A stretch of DNA of 64,000 nt from Verrucomicrobiia bacterium. Lineage in GTDB: Bacteria > Verrucomicrobiota > Verrucomicrobiia > Limisphaerales > JADLHS01. Where the stretch lies: assembly GCA_026125285.1 (NCBI GenBank), contig JAHCLO010000002.1:86440-150439 (forward strand), given 5' to 3'. Below, piece by piece: positions 52,392 through 60,974 of the stretch (its first letter is position 1; the number at the start of each line of letters is the position of its first letter). The notes under the pieces were generated by a model that worked only from the letters and a program-made list of their open reading frames with translations, ran no database searches and had not been told where the DNA came from. Made by a program: the position numbers and the translations under genes.

Positions 52392-53150
52392 ATGAAATCG
52401 TCTGAATCCGCCGAGAGCGAAACGCAAGGACCACCCGAGTCGCCGGTGTTCGTGACGACGAGCTGGTCGGTGGTGGTGTTGGCCAAAGAGAAGGACTCGC
52501 CGGAAGCCGCCCGCGCACTGGAACAACTCTGCCGGGCATATTGGTTTCCGCTTTACGCGCATGTCCGCCGGCTCGGACGCAGTCCGGCCGATGCAGAGGA
52601 CCTTATCCAATCCTTTTTCGCGCGCTTGCTGGAAAAGGATTGGCTTGCCGTCGCTGACCGGGAACGGGGACGCTTTCGATCCTTTCTGCTCGGTTCGTTG
52701 AAGCACTTTCTGGCCAACGAATGGGACAAGGCGCGCGCGCTTAAGCGTGGGGGGCACGTGCGGTGGGTGTCGCTGGACGCGCCGGTCGGCGAAGATCGGC
52801 TGCAACACGAACCCGTCGCGAAAGGGTCACCCGACCGGGAATTTGACCGTCGCTGGGCGTTGACGCTGCTGGACGCGGTGTTGGGCCGGCTGGAGAAAGA
52901 ATACATGCAGGCTGGCAAGGCGAAATTGTTCGGACAACTCAAGCTCTCACTCGGCAGCGACCGGGCGGAGGTGAATTACACGCAACTGGCCGGCGAACTG
53001 GCGATGAGCGAGGGCGCCGTCCGGGTGGCGGTCCACCGGTTGCGACAACACTATCGGGAATTGCTCCGGGACGAGATCGCCCAGACGGTGGCCACCGCGT
53101 CCGAGGTGGAGGATGAACTGCGGCAGTTGTTCCAGGCGCTGGCTGGTTGA
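52392..53150 (+). CDS. ECF-type RNA polymerase sigma factor
   Basis: A 252-residue sigma-70-family protein. Region 2 reads ALEQLCRAYWFPLYAHVRRL, GRSPADAEDLIQSFFARLLE, then RERGRFRSFLLGSLKHFLAN. Region 4 is at the C-terminus (YTQLAGELAMSEGAVRVAVH, RLRQHYRELLRDEIAQTVA). The ~60-residue insert between them (EWDKARALKRGGHVRWVSLD) is typical of a Planctomycete/Verrucomicrobial ECF group. Such factors are usually encoded beside a Ser/Thr kinase and lack a classical anti-sigma; here the kinase follows at 53236. ATG at 52392 begins the conserved part; the frame extends to 52281 without family residues. Confidence 0.9.
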   Translation: MKSSESAESETQGPPESPVFVTTSWSVVVLAKEKDSPEAARALEQLCRAYWFPLYAHVRRLGRSPADAEDLIQSFFARLLEKDWLAVADRERGRFRSFLLGSLKHFLANEWDKARALKRGGHVRWVSLDAPVGEDRLQHEPVAKGSPDREFDRRWALTLLDAVLGRLEKEYMQAGKAKLFGQLKLSLGSDRAEVNYTQLAGELAMSEGAVRVAVHRLRQHYRELLRDEIAQTVATASEVEDELRQLFQALAG

Positions 53151-53156
53151 GAAATT

Positions 53157-53165
53157 CTGTAACAA
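53157..53165 (+). promoter_or_regulatory. Shared motif upstream of the kinase gene
   Basis: CTGTAACAA lies 70 bases before the kinase start and matches the CTGTCACAA before the sigma gene in eight of nine positions. Confidence 0.35.
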
Positions 53166-53235
53166 TCGGCGGGCGATGCTTCATGGACGAGTGACAGGGC
53201 CGCCATGAGGGCGTCCCGGAAGCAAAGTAACCGAT

Positions 53236-55194
53236 ATGAATTCGAGCAATGTAATCCACTGGGTCGTCACCCTGCCGCTGGTGGGGCTGGCGGTCATTGC
53301 CTTTCTGGCCGTGGCCGCCATCGCTCTTTTCCCGCTGGTTCGCCGGCTTTTCCAAGCCAGGACCACCAGTTCAAACCGACAAACCATCCGGCTCGAGCCT
53401 CCGACGGAACCAGCGCCCGCTGTCCCGCCGTCCGGAGTGAGCCACTGCCCACGCTGCTGGAGCGCGCTCGCGCCCGGCGTGGCGCAGGGACTCTGCCCGC
53501 AATGCGTGCTGGCGGCCGGGTTTGAAACGCAGGCTGACCAGTCACCTGGCGGCGAGTCGAGGTCCGAGGCCAGCGCAGTTCCCGGGGTGGCTGAACTGGC
53601 GCGGCATTTTCCGCAGCTTGAAATCCTGGGACTACTCGGGCGCGGCGGCATGGGTTGGGTGTTCAAGGCGCGGCAGAAGAATCTGGACCGGTTTGTGGCC
53701 CTCAAGGTGTTGCCGCCCGAGGTCGGGAAGGACCCGGCTTTCGCGGAGCGCTTTCAGCGCGAGGCCCGCGCCCTGGCCCGGCTCAATCATCCCAACATCG
53801 TCGCGATTTACGACTTTGGTCGGGCCGGGCCGTATTACTTTTTCGTCATGGAGTTCGTGGACGGCGCGAACCTGCGTGAGCTGGAGCGATCACGGCGGTT
53901 AAGCCCCGAGGAAGCGTTTGCCGTGGTGCCGAAAATCTGCGAAGCCCTCCAATACGCGCACGAGGAGGGCATCGTCCATCGCGACATCAAGCCGGAGAAC
54001 ATTCTCCTGGACGCCAAGGGCCGGGTGAAGATCGCCGACTTCGGCATCGCCAAGCTGGTCGGGCGCAAGGAGGACATCACCTTGACTGGCTCGCGAAGTC
54101 TGCTGGGCACGCCGCATTACATGGCGCCCGAGCAGGTGGAAACGCCCAACAAAGTAGATCATCGCGCCGACATCTACGCCCTCGGCGTGGTGTTCTACGA
54201 AATGCTGACGGGCGAACTGCCGATGGGCCGGTTCGAGCCACCGTCGAAGAAATTGCAGGTGGACGTGCGGGTGGATGAGGTCGTGCTCAAATCGCTCGAG
54301 CGCGATCCCGAGCGGCGTTACCAGACGGTGAGCGCGGTAAAGACCGATTTGGAGAATCTCAGCCAGGGCGGCGCGGCGGTGAGTCCTTCGGCTGGCGGCG
54401 CGCCTTCGCCGACAGCGACCGGGTCAAGGGCCGGCGCACTGAGTTATGTCAGCCAGGCCTGGCGTGATTGGTGGGCGGAACGTGCCAAGTGGTTTGCCAT
54501 CGCCGTGCAGACCCTGCTGGTCATCGGACACTTTGTCTGCCTGTTCACCTTCTTCAACACCTCAATCAAGAACGATTGGGAAAGCGGCGGGAAACGGCAG
54601 TTCACCTACACCGTAGGCACGGCGGACCCCTGGTACCGCTTTGAGACGTATCCGCAGCCTCACACGCCGTTCCGGTCGGGCTTGTACCTTTTGAGCAGCT
54701 CGATGCTGTTTCCCGTTGCCGGATTCGCGCTCTATTACGCTTTCTGGCGGATCGAAAAGGCGCGCAAGCCAAAGGCCGGCTGGTGGAGTTCGCCCGCGCC
54801 GCTGGCCATCGGCTGGGCACTCTGGGCCATCACGGCCGTGGGCCTGGGCAACTGGTTTGGACACAACGCGCTCAAGGAGAATCAGGTGGGCGGCGGACTC
54901 TTGGCGCCCGAGTTGCGCGCCGCGATGGACATCCGCGGTGTCGAAGACCGCGACGACGCCCTGCGCAAGATGGCTTTGCTCGCGGCCCCGGCGGGCGACG
55001 TGGCGGCGGTGATACGCGCGGTCGAGGGGATTCGCGCCAACGAGTTGCGCGACCAGACCGCCGCAGACTGCGCGTTGGAGTTGGCACAACTGAACAAGAT
55101 AGCTGACGCGACTGCGGTGGCGCAGAAGATTCGCACATCTTCGCTCCACGATACGATCCTGGAAAGAATCGCGAGCGGCAGCGTTGGGCGCTGA
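53236..55194 (+). CDS. Membrane Ser/Thr protein kinase with zinc ribbon
   Basis: A 652-residue protein. An N-terminal membrane helix (LPLVGLAVIAFLAVAAIALF) is followed by a small zinc-ribbon-like motif (SHCPRCWSALAPG...LCPQC). A complete Hanks-type kinase domain covers residues ~130-375: LGRGGMGWVFKARQ, FVALKVLPPE (Lys), IVHRDIKPENILL (HRD), IADFGIAKL (DFG), GTPHYMAPEQVE (APE). Three further membrane helices follow (WFAIAVQTLLVIGHFVCLF, LLSSSMLFPVAGFALYYAF, APLAIGWALWAITAVGLGN), then a helical tail. All catalytic residues are present. The ECF sigma gene just upstream is the expected partner; phosphorylation may control that factor, which is inferred from similar gene pairs. Confidence 0.92.
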   Translation: MNSSNVIHWVVTLPLVGLAVIAFLAVAAIALFPLVRRLFQARTTSSNRQTIRLEPPTEPAPAVPPSGVSHCPRCWSALAPGVAQGLCPQCVLAAGFETQADQSPGGESRSEASAVPGVAELARHFPQLEILGLLGRGGMGWVFKARQKNLDRFVALKVLPPEVGKDPAFAERFQREARALARLNHPNIVAIYDFGRAGPYYFFVMEFVDGANLRELERSRRLSPEEAFAVVPKICEALQYAHEEGIVHRDIKPENILLDAKGRVKIADFGIAKLVGRKEDITLTGSRSLLGTPHYMAPEQVETPNKVDHRADIYALGVVFYEMLTGELPMGRFEPPSKKLQVDVRVDEVVLKSLERDPERRYQTVSAVKTDLENLSQGGAAVSPSAGGAPSPTATGSRAGALSYVSQAWRDWWAERAKWFAIAVQTLLVIGHFVCLFTFFNTSIKNDWESGGKRQFTYTVGTADPWYRFETYPQPHTPFRSGLYLLSSSMLFPVAGFALYYAFWRIEKARKPKAGWWSSPAPLAIGWALWAITAVGLGNWFGHNALKENQVGGGLLAPELRAAMDIRGVEDRDDALRKMALLAAPAGDVAAVIRAVEGIRANELRDQTAADCALELAQLNKIADATAVAQKIRTSSLHDTILERIASGSVGR

Positions 55195-55309
55195 GTTCGC
55201 ACGAGGCGCAGTGGCCGGGACGACGGCGAGGACAAGCGTGCCCTCCGCCCAAACCCGTCGGCTCGCAGGGGAGCAAAAGCTCCTCGCGACCAGCCTTACT
55301 CCCAAATCA

Positions 55310-57418
55310 TCATGGTCTCTGCGGTGTGTCAGGCAGCGGCAGCACGGCGGCGCAGGCGCGGCGCAGGTACTCTTCGTACGCCCAATCTCCGCTGCTGCCG
55401 GTCTGGCGCGTAATCACCAGATCCAGGCTCGGCACGAAGGCAATGAGTTGCCCACCCGAGCCGGGCTTGCTGCGGGCGTCGGTGGGAATGCCATCGCCAC
55501 TGCGACCGCTCTCCTGACGGTGGCGCGCCGGTAATTCCCAGCCGTGCGAGAAGACTTGCGGGTTCAACCTCCACCGCATTTCCGGCGTCGTCACCGAATG
55601 GGTCGGTGCCGCCGTTTCCTGCACAAACCATTTCGGGATCACCTGCTGCTGCTCCCACCGCCCCTCGCGCAACATGCAGTAGGCGATGCGCGCCAGATCG
55701 CGCGCTGGCATGCCCAGCCCGTGCGAAGGATGCCGTCCGATATTCGCGCGGCCGTCGTAGAACTGAAACCACCAGTGCTCAATGCCGAGCGGTTCGAATA
55801 ACGCCTCTATGGCGAATTGATCGTAGGTCTTGCCGGTGACCGTTTCGCACACCAAGGCCGCGTGCGTCAAACCGTGGGTCGAATAGCCGCAAGCCGTCCC
55901 CGGATCGAACGCCAGCTTCGCGGTGCGCGCGTCGCCGGTGTGGCCGAGGATGTATTCCCACGAACCGTCATTGGGCGCGCCCGTTGCCTCGGGGCACAGG
56001 CCGGAGGTGTGATTGAAAAGCTGCTTCACCGTAATCTGCGCCTTGCGCGGGTCGCTCAACGGTTGTGCCCACGGGATGAAATCGAAGGCGTGGTCATCGA
56101 AGGTCATCTTCCGCGGCGTCTGGCCGTGCTGGCTCTGTTCGGAGGCGATCGCCAGCACCGTCGCGCACACGGCTTTCGACACCGACGCCACGCGGCGCGC
56201 GTCCGTCTTCGCGCTGTTGCCGCGCTCGACTTCGAGTACGATGTAACCATGCCGGATGACCACGGCGGCGAAGTTTCGGTTGTCGGACTTCAAGAGCCAG
56301 TCGCGCAGTTCGTCGAGCTTGCTGGGGTCCATGCCGGCCAATTGGCGGATCTCGTCCGCTTTTTCCAACTTGCGCCAGCCGCCCTGCGATTCCGGCAGGG
56401 GGAAGTAATCGCCCGCCGCATACGTCCGCCGCGTTGGCGTGGTCAACGCCCGCAGTTGGGCGTAGAACACCGGATCATCGGCCGCCCCGTCGAAACGGAA
56501 CGGGAACGTTTGGTTGTGGTCCTTCAGCATCAGGCCATAGGCGCATCCGTTCGTCACCGATGCTTGCAGCGCCGCCGCGGCGCGGTCCCCCACCTTGTCA
56601 TCCTCGTTGCAGACGATCGGTTTGCCGAACTGCTTCAGCGCGGCGATGCGTTCCGGGATATGCTCTACCTTCGTACCGTTCCAATGCGGCGTGAGGAAGT
56701 CGCTTGCTTCCGCCACCTCGGAGTGAATTTTCCCATCGCCGTAACCACTGGCGGTGACAAGCAGGCCCGGCACCGTCTCCTTGACCAGCCGGATCAGGCT
56801 GGCCTGGCCTTGGGGATCGCGGATCAATGCATGTGCGAACCCGCTGTGCGGATACTCATTCGCAACCTCGACCACCACGTTTCTGAATCCGCGCGACTGA
56901 ATCCAATTCGCGACATTTACGATGCCCGCACGAATCGCTGATTCATCGCGCAAAATCTTCGATTGCCGCTGGTAGTAAAGTCCGAGGATCACCACGACGC
57001 CATGGCGGTCACACGCGCGGACGACGCGCTCGACGCGTGTGAGGTAGTCCGTCCGCAAACTCCCATCCGGTTCGAATGCCGAGTTCACCGCGCCTTCATA
57101 CCCCGGCATGCCGCCCTGGAGGCAAATCGTGAACGCGTTCACACCGTGCGCGGCGTAGTCGGGGATGCGCGCGATGAAGCGGTCTGCGTTCGCCTCGGCA
57201 TCGAAGTCCGGCTTGTTGCGGTCCTCGAACACCGCGTTGACCATGCGCACGTTCATCAGCAAGCCCTCAGCGGCGCTGCCGGGATTCGTAAGGCGTTCGT
57301 TGATGAACCAGCGTTCCTCGCCCACGGTGACCCGCGTCTGCGCGAGTTCTGCGGCGGAGACACTGGAGCCGTTGGCAAGGAGCACAAAGAGCAGGCAGGC
57401 GAACGCCAGAGTTTTCAT
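55310..57418 (-). CDS. Clan-A glycosidase-like domain fused to a serine beta-lactamase domain
   Basis: A 702-residue exported protein with signal peptide (LAFACLLFVLLANGSSVSA). Residues ~30-340 resemble a TIM-barrel glycosidase (INERLTNPGSAAEGLLMNVR, HGVNAFTICLQGGMPGYEGA, VVVEVANEYPHSGF with the Asn-Glu acid/base pair). Residues ~365-690 are a class-C-type beta-lactamase/esterase domain: ARRVASVSKAVCATVLAIAS with the SxxK motif (SVSK), LFNHTSGLCPEATG, and GYSTHGLTHAALVCETVTG with the YxT/N-type motif. This fold also includes esterases and peptidases. The start codon overlaps the stop of the upstream glycosidase gene by four bases. The combination suggests deglycosylation plus de-esterification of a polymer; the substrate is unknown. 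Confidence 0.8.
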   Translation of the reverse strand: MKTLAFACLLFVLLANGSSVSAAELAQTRVTVGEERWFINERLTNPGSAAEGLLMNVRMVNAVFEDRNKPDFDAEANADRFIARIPDYAAHGVNAFTICLQGGMPGYEGAVNSAFEPDGSLRTDYLTRVERVVRACDRHGVVVILGLYYQRQSKILRDESAIRAGIVNVANWIQSRGFRNVVVEVANEYPHSGFAHALIRDPQGQASLIRLVKETVPGLLVTASGYGDGKIHSEVAEASDFLTPHWNGTKVEHIPERIAALKQFGKPIVCNEDDKVGDRAAAALQASVTNGCAYGLMLKDHNQTFPFRFDGAADDPVFYAQLRALTTPTRRTYAAGDYFPLPESQGGWRKLEKADEIRQLAGMDPSKLDELRDWLLKSDNRNFAAVVIRHGYIVLEVERGNSAKTDARRVASVSKAVCATVLAIASEQSQHGQTPRKMTFDDHAFDFIPWAQPLSDPRKAQITVKQLFNHTSGLCPEATGAPNDGSWEYILGHTGDARTAKLAFDPGTACGYSTHGLTHAALVCETVTGKTYDQFAIEALFEPLGIEHWWFQFYDGRANIGRHPSHGLGMPARDLARIAYCMLREGRWEQQQVIPKWFVQETAAPTHSVTTPEMRWRLNPQVFSHGWELPARHRQESGRSGDGIPTDARSKPGSGGQLIAFVPSLDLVITRQTGSSGDWAYEEYLRRACAAVLPLPDTPQRP

Positions 57419-58902
57419 GGGTTTTGTTTGCTCTCGCGCTTCAGGTGCAGGATGGCTCCCGAATCCAATGGCGCTGTAAACGTGCGTGCCGCGCCGCCGC
57501 TCGTGGAGCTGGTCGCGACCGTCCGGCCTTCAATCGGATGTACCCAGGCCACCTGATACACTCCTGGCGCGTCTGCGAGATTCAAGTTCACTTCCACTTC
57601 GTCCGGCGCATAGACCAGGTACTCGTTTCCGGGATCGGCCAGACAATAGCCGGCACTGGCCAGTTCCCCGCGCGGCGTCATCGCTGCGAGATTCACGCGC
57701 TCGGCCAGGCGGCGCGTCACGCCCATCGCGCGGCGCACGGGTTCCCATTTTGAGTCCGCGCCGCCTTGCAGCACCTCCTGCTTGTAGGGGTCCATGAAGA
57801 GGGGATTCAGTCCACGGAAGAAACTCTTCCATACCCAGGCGACGTCGCCGCCGATGCCCCAGAGATGATCGGTGTCGGTCAGGATCACTTTCCGCCCTTC
57901 GGCGGGCGGCGGGTTGTTACGGTAGTTGAACTCGCCCGCGTCGGGGTTGGGCGAAATCCAGTCGGCGGAACTCTTCAACAGATTCGCGTTGGCCCCGCGC
58001 TGTTTCGGGTCGCGCGCGTATTGGAAGGTCATCCCCACCGGATGCTGCTTTGGTTTGGTTTTCTCGTAGTCGTGGATGAAGCGGATGAAATGCTCCTGCC
58101 ATTCGGTCGAATACGCGCCGCTCTCGTTGGCGATTTCATAGAGCACGTTGTCCAGGTCGTTGACGGTGTCAATGACCTTGCGCACGTAGGCTTCCTGAAA
58201 CTTGGTCGCGGCGGGAACGCGCAGCGTGTGGACTTCCAGGCCGTTCCCGTCGCCATCGGCGTCGCCGTTGAGGTTGTTGACGTTGTTGTCTGGGTGAAAC
58301 GGATGCGCTTTCCAGGCATCGGTGACGTGTTGCACGCCCCAACCCTCAAACAGCATCACTGCAACATAGATGCCCCGGGCCCGCGCCGCGTCCACGCGCG
58401 AACGCAGCCGCTGAAAGTAGGCGTCGTTGAACTGGTTGAGATCGAATCTGGGCTTGCCATCGAGCGCCTGGCCCGGTCCCGTCCGCGCCCACGGATGCGG
58501 CGCGGTCACGAGTTGCTTGGCGGACTTCTTGTCGTTGGCCGACGTGTCCCAACTCAACAGTTCCCAACGCCAGAGCCGGATGAAGTTGTGGTCGTGTTTC
58601 ACGAGGAAGTCCAAGTAGGCGTTGAAGTCGAACGTCGGCGGCGGGTCCGTCTCACCCATGTCCTGCAAGTTGTCCCAAGTGTGCGCGCCCGTGAGATAAA
58701 CCGCGCGCCGGCCATCATCGGTGAAATAGCGCGGATTCGTGGGATGCACGCGCAACGGCCCTTGCGCGGGCAGCCGCGGTGAGACTTCGGGGGCCGCGGC
58801 CAGCGTCTGCCCCACGAACAACGCACCAGCCACCAGAGCAAGCTGGCCGGGATTCAAGAAGGCTCTCCGCCCATGGAGCGAGAGGGAATGTTGGTTTCGC
58901 AT
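57415..58902 (-). CDS. GH140/DUF4038-like glycoside hydrolase
   Basis: A 495-residue exported protein (LNPGQLALVAGALFVGQTLA). The catalytic TIM barrel reads NPRYFTDDGRRAVYLTGAHT, WDNLQDMGETDPPPTF, FIRLWRWELLSWDTS, and NVLYEIANESGAYSTEWQEH, where Asn-Glu is the predicted acid/base. The C-terminal ~90 residues form the small beta domain often annotated as a collagen-binding-like domain (YCLADPGNEYLVYAPDEVEV, GVYQVAWVHPIEGRTV). Family members release sugars from pectic side chains. ATG at 58902 begins the signal peptide; the frame to 58983 is longer. The gene is translationally coupled to the glycosidase/beta-lactamase fusion. Confidence 0.82.
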   Translation of the reverse strand: MRNQHSLSLHGRRAFLNPGQLALVAGALFVGQTLAAAPEVSPRLPAQGPLRVHPTNPRYFTDDGRRAVYLTGAHTWDNLQDMGETDPPPTFDFNAYLDFLVKHDHNFIRLWRWELLSWDTSANDKKSAKQLVTAPHPWARTGPGQALDGKPRFDLNQFNDAYFQRLRSRVDAARARGIYVAVMLFEGWGVQHVTDAWKAHPFHPDNNVNNLNGDADGDGNGLEVHTLRVPAATKFQEAYVRKVIDTVNDLDNVLYEIANESGAYSTEWQEHFIRFIHDYEKTKPKQHPVGMTFQYARDPKQRGANANLLKSSADWISPNPDAGEFNYRNNPPPAEGRKVILTDTDHLWGIGGDVAWVWKSFFRGLNPLFMDPYKQEVLQGGADSKWEPVRRAMGVTRRLAERVNLAAMTPRGELASAGYCLADPGNEYLVYAPDEVEVNLNLADAPGVYQVAWVHPIEGRTVATSSTSGGAARTFTAPLDSGAILHLKRESKQNP

Positions 58903-59120
58903 AAGTGTGTATCTCGATTCTCTCTCTGGCGTCACGCGATTCTGCCACTTGCCGCAGCTTGCTCCGATCGCTCCGTTTCTCAATCAAGGCGCCCCGCCTG
59001 CCGGCGCTCTCGGTTGCTGGCCAAATGGCGGCGGATTTCATGGTGTGGTTAACGGTTGTCCAGAGAGTGAGGCAAGCGGCGTGCGGCTGCATCTCGAAAG
59101 ATCAACGCGCAGAGTGATCG

Positions 59121-60836
59121 TTAGCGCGTCTTGCCATAAATGTCTGCCGAGTCATATACCCGGCCCGTGGAGTTGCCGTATTCAGCATGGAAGAACGGTT
59201 CCGCTCCGGTGAATGCCGGGATGGCGTCCGGCCTGCCCATCTGGGCGGCCGCGAGGTGAAGCAAAGCTTGCGATTCGTCATTCGCCAGGCGGCAGAAGAC
59301 ATGGCGCGGGCTCGCAACAAACCAGCCGTTGTGGATGCGCTGCTTCAAGATGTTCCGCCCGATGCCCTCGGCCTGCTTCAGGAATTCAGCGTTGCCACCA
59401 GCCCGGTGCAGTTCCAACCAGGCAAAGAGCAGGCGCGGATTCGCGCTGTCTTTCGGGAGACCCAACTTCGGTTCGACCTTGGGCGATTCACCGATGTCGC
59501 CCCAGCCGTTGCCCCGAGCGATGTTCCGCGCCATCTCCCACAGGAACGCGTCACCTGAAAGGCGGAACGCCAACGCATACACCCACAGATGATCCGCGCC
59601 CGGATGCCCGGCTTTCAGCACGCGGCCCTTCGGTCCGAAATAACCGTCCTTTTTGCACACGTAACCTTCCATGCTGGTGCCGTCGGTGAGCATGGGAATG
59701 AACGCATTGTCCTTGGCGCGGTACGCGGACTTACCCCACGCGATCAATTGCTCGACCGCGTGGCGCGTGAAATCGCGCCCCTGTTCGCTCAATGCCTCGC
59801 CCAACAGCAGCCGGCCCACCTGCGGCTCAATCAGCGGCGTATTGCCGTAGCAGGGAAACAGCGTGCCCTCGACCACGTGATGGCCTTTGAAGTCGTCTCC
59901 ATACTGGTACTGCGCGCGGTCGCCGAGCACCTTGCCCACGTCATCACACCACGCGGTCGCGCACTGGCTGAATTGAAATCCTTCCAACCCAGTCTTGGGA
60001 TCACGTGTCTCGACGTAGCGCTGGGAGAAACGCTTGGCCCACACCAGGGGCTCGGGTGCGCCGGAGAGTTTGGTCAACATGCCGGCGGCGAAATAGAAAT
60101 CGCTGCCGGCGTTGTGGAAGGTCAGACCCTTGCCCCAGAAGAACACCTCGCCGCCGCGATACTCGTTGGCCCATAGTTTGCCGCGTTGGTCGGGACTGCC
60201 ATGACGGTTGAAATCCAGCGTCGCCCAATCCAGCACATGTCCGTTCCAGATGTTCTCGATGAGTTCTTGCGTGGCCTTGGGGTTCGCCTCCCACATCAGT
60301 TCGTAGTGCGGGAAGAAACACTTCAACTCGTGGATGCGTCCTTTGCCGCCCGGGTTGCCGGCGAACACATCATCCGAGGCGTTGTAAGCGAGGTGACCGC
60401 CCCAGGCCAGCAAGCCGCCGTTGTTTTGTGTGCCGTAGCGCAGATGATCGAACGCGTAGCGCAGCGTTTCCAACGCGGCATCCCTGTAGCGCGCCTCGCC
60501 CGTGAGCCGCGTCAACCCGTCGAGCGTGCGAAAGAGGCCTTGCTGATTGGCGAGGTTGCAGAGCACCCACTCCTTGCCGTCGGCCCATTTCCACTTCACC
60601 GGCTCGCCTGTGTCCACGTTCAGGCCGTCCACAAACAGCGGCGTGGGTTTGCCGTAAACGTCCCGTCCCTGTGCGAGAGCTTGGTCGGCGAACTGGCGCA
60701 CGGCGGTGACAAAGGGAGCGGCGTTGGCTGGCGGAGATTCCGCCGCGGCAACCGGGTGCAGCATAGTGAGCGACGCACAAGCAAAGCCCAGCAAGGTCCG
60801 CCAGGCCGTCTGCGCTTCCGAAGCTATGGTTCTCAT
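59121..60836 (-). CDS. PL2-like pectate lyase / uronate-acting (alpha/alpha)-barrel protein
   Basis: A 571-residue exported protein (LLGFACASLTMLHPVAAAES). Helix-rich segments TPLFVDGLNVDTGEPVKWKW, WVLCNLANQQGLFRTLDGLT, GGLLAWGGHLAYNASDDVF, HELKCFFPHYELMWEANPKA and HVLDWATLDFNRHGSPDQRG match the pattern of PL2 pectate lyases, whose fold is an (alpha/alpha)7-barrel. These cleave polygalacturonate. The assignment is by remembered family wording and not tested. ATG at 60836 is preferred; the frame to 60941 runs back through a family B repeat. It lies between the two glycosidase genes on the same strand, so the cluster probably handles pectin-like material. Confidence 0.7.
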   Translation of the reverse strand: MRTIASEAQTAWRTLLGFACASLTMLHPVAAAESPPANAAPFVTAVRQFADQALAQGRDVYGKPTPLFVDGLNVDTGEPVKWKWADGKEWVLCNLANQQGLFRTLDGLTRLTGEARYRDAALETLRYAFDHLRYGTQNNGGLLAWGGHLAYNASDDVFAGNPGGKGRIHELKCFFPHYELMWEANPKATQELIENIWNGHVLDWATLDFNRHGSPDQRGKLWANEYRGGEVFFWGKGLTFHNAGSDFYFAAGMLTKLSGAPEPLVWAKRFSQRYVETRDPKTGLEGFQFSQCATAWCDDVGKVLGDRAQYQYGDDFKGHHVVEGTLFPCYGNTPLIEPQVGRLLLGEALSEQGRDFTRHAVEQLIAWGKSAYRAKDNAFIPMLTDGTSMEGYVCKKDGYFGPKGRVLKAGHPGADHLWVYALAFRLSGDAFLWEMARNIARGNGWGDIGESPKVEPKLGLPKDSANPRLLFAWLELHRAGGNAEFLKQAEGIGRNILKQRIHNGWFVASPRHVFCRLANDESQALLHLAAAQMGRPDAIPAFTGAEPFFHAEYGNSTGRVYDSADIYGKTR

Positions 60837-60855
60837 GGGAGACTCTTCCAAAAGT

Positions 60856-60919
60856 GTGGCAGCGGATGTCCGTCCGCTCTCGATTCTTGGAGAATGCAGC
60901 GGACTGACGTCCACTGCGA
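60856..60919. repeat. Family B repeat between the pectate lyase and glycosidase genes
   Basis: GTGGCAGCGGATGTCCGTCC on the left and GCAGCGGACTGACGTCCACTGC on the right, diverged from the other copies. It occupies most of the leader between the 60975 stop and the 60836 start. Confidence 0.7.
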
Positions 60920-60974
60920 CAAAGCATTGAAAACGTGGCATCGTGTTCGCCGTTTAACTGCCGCTGGTCGGCGC

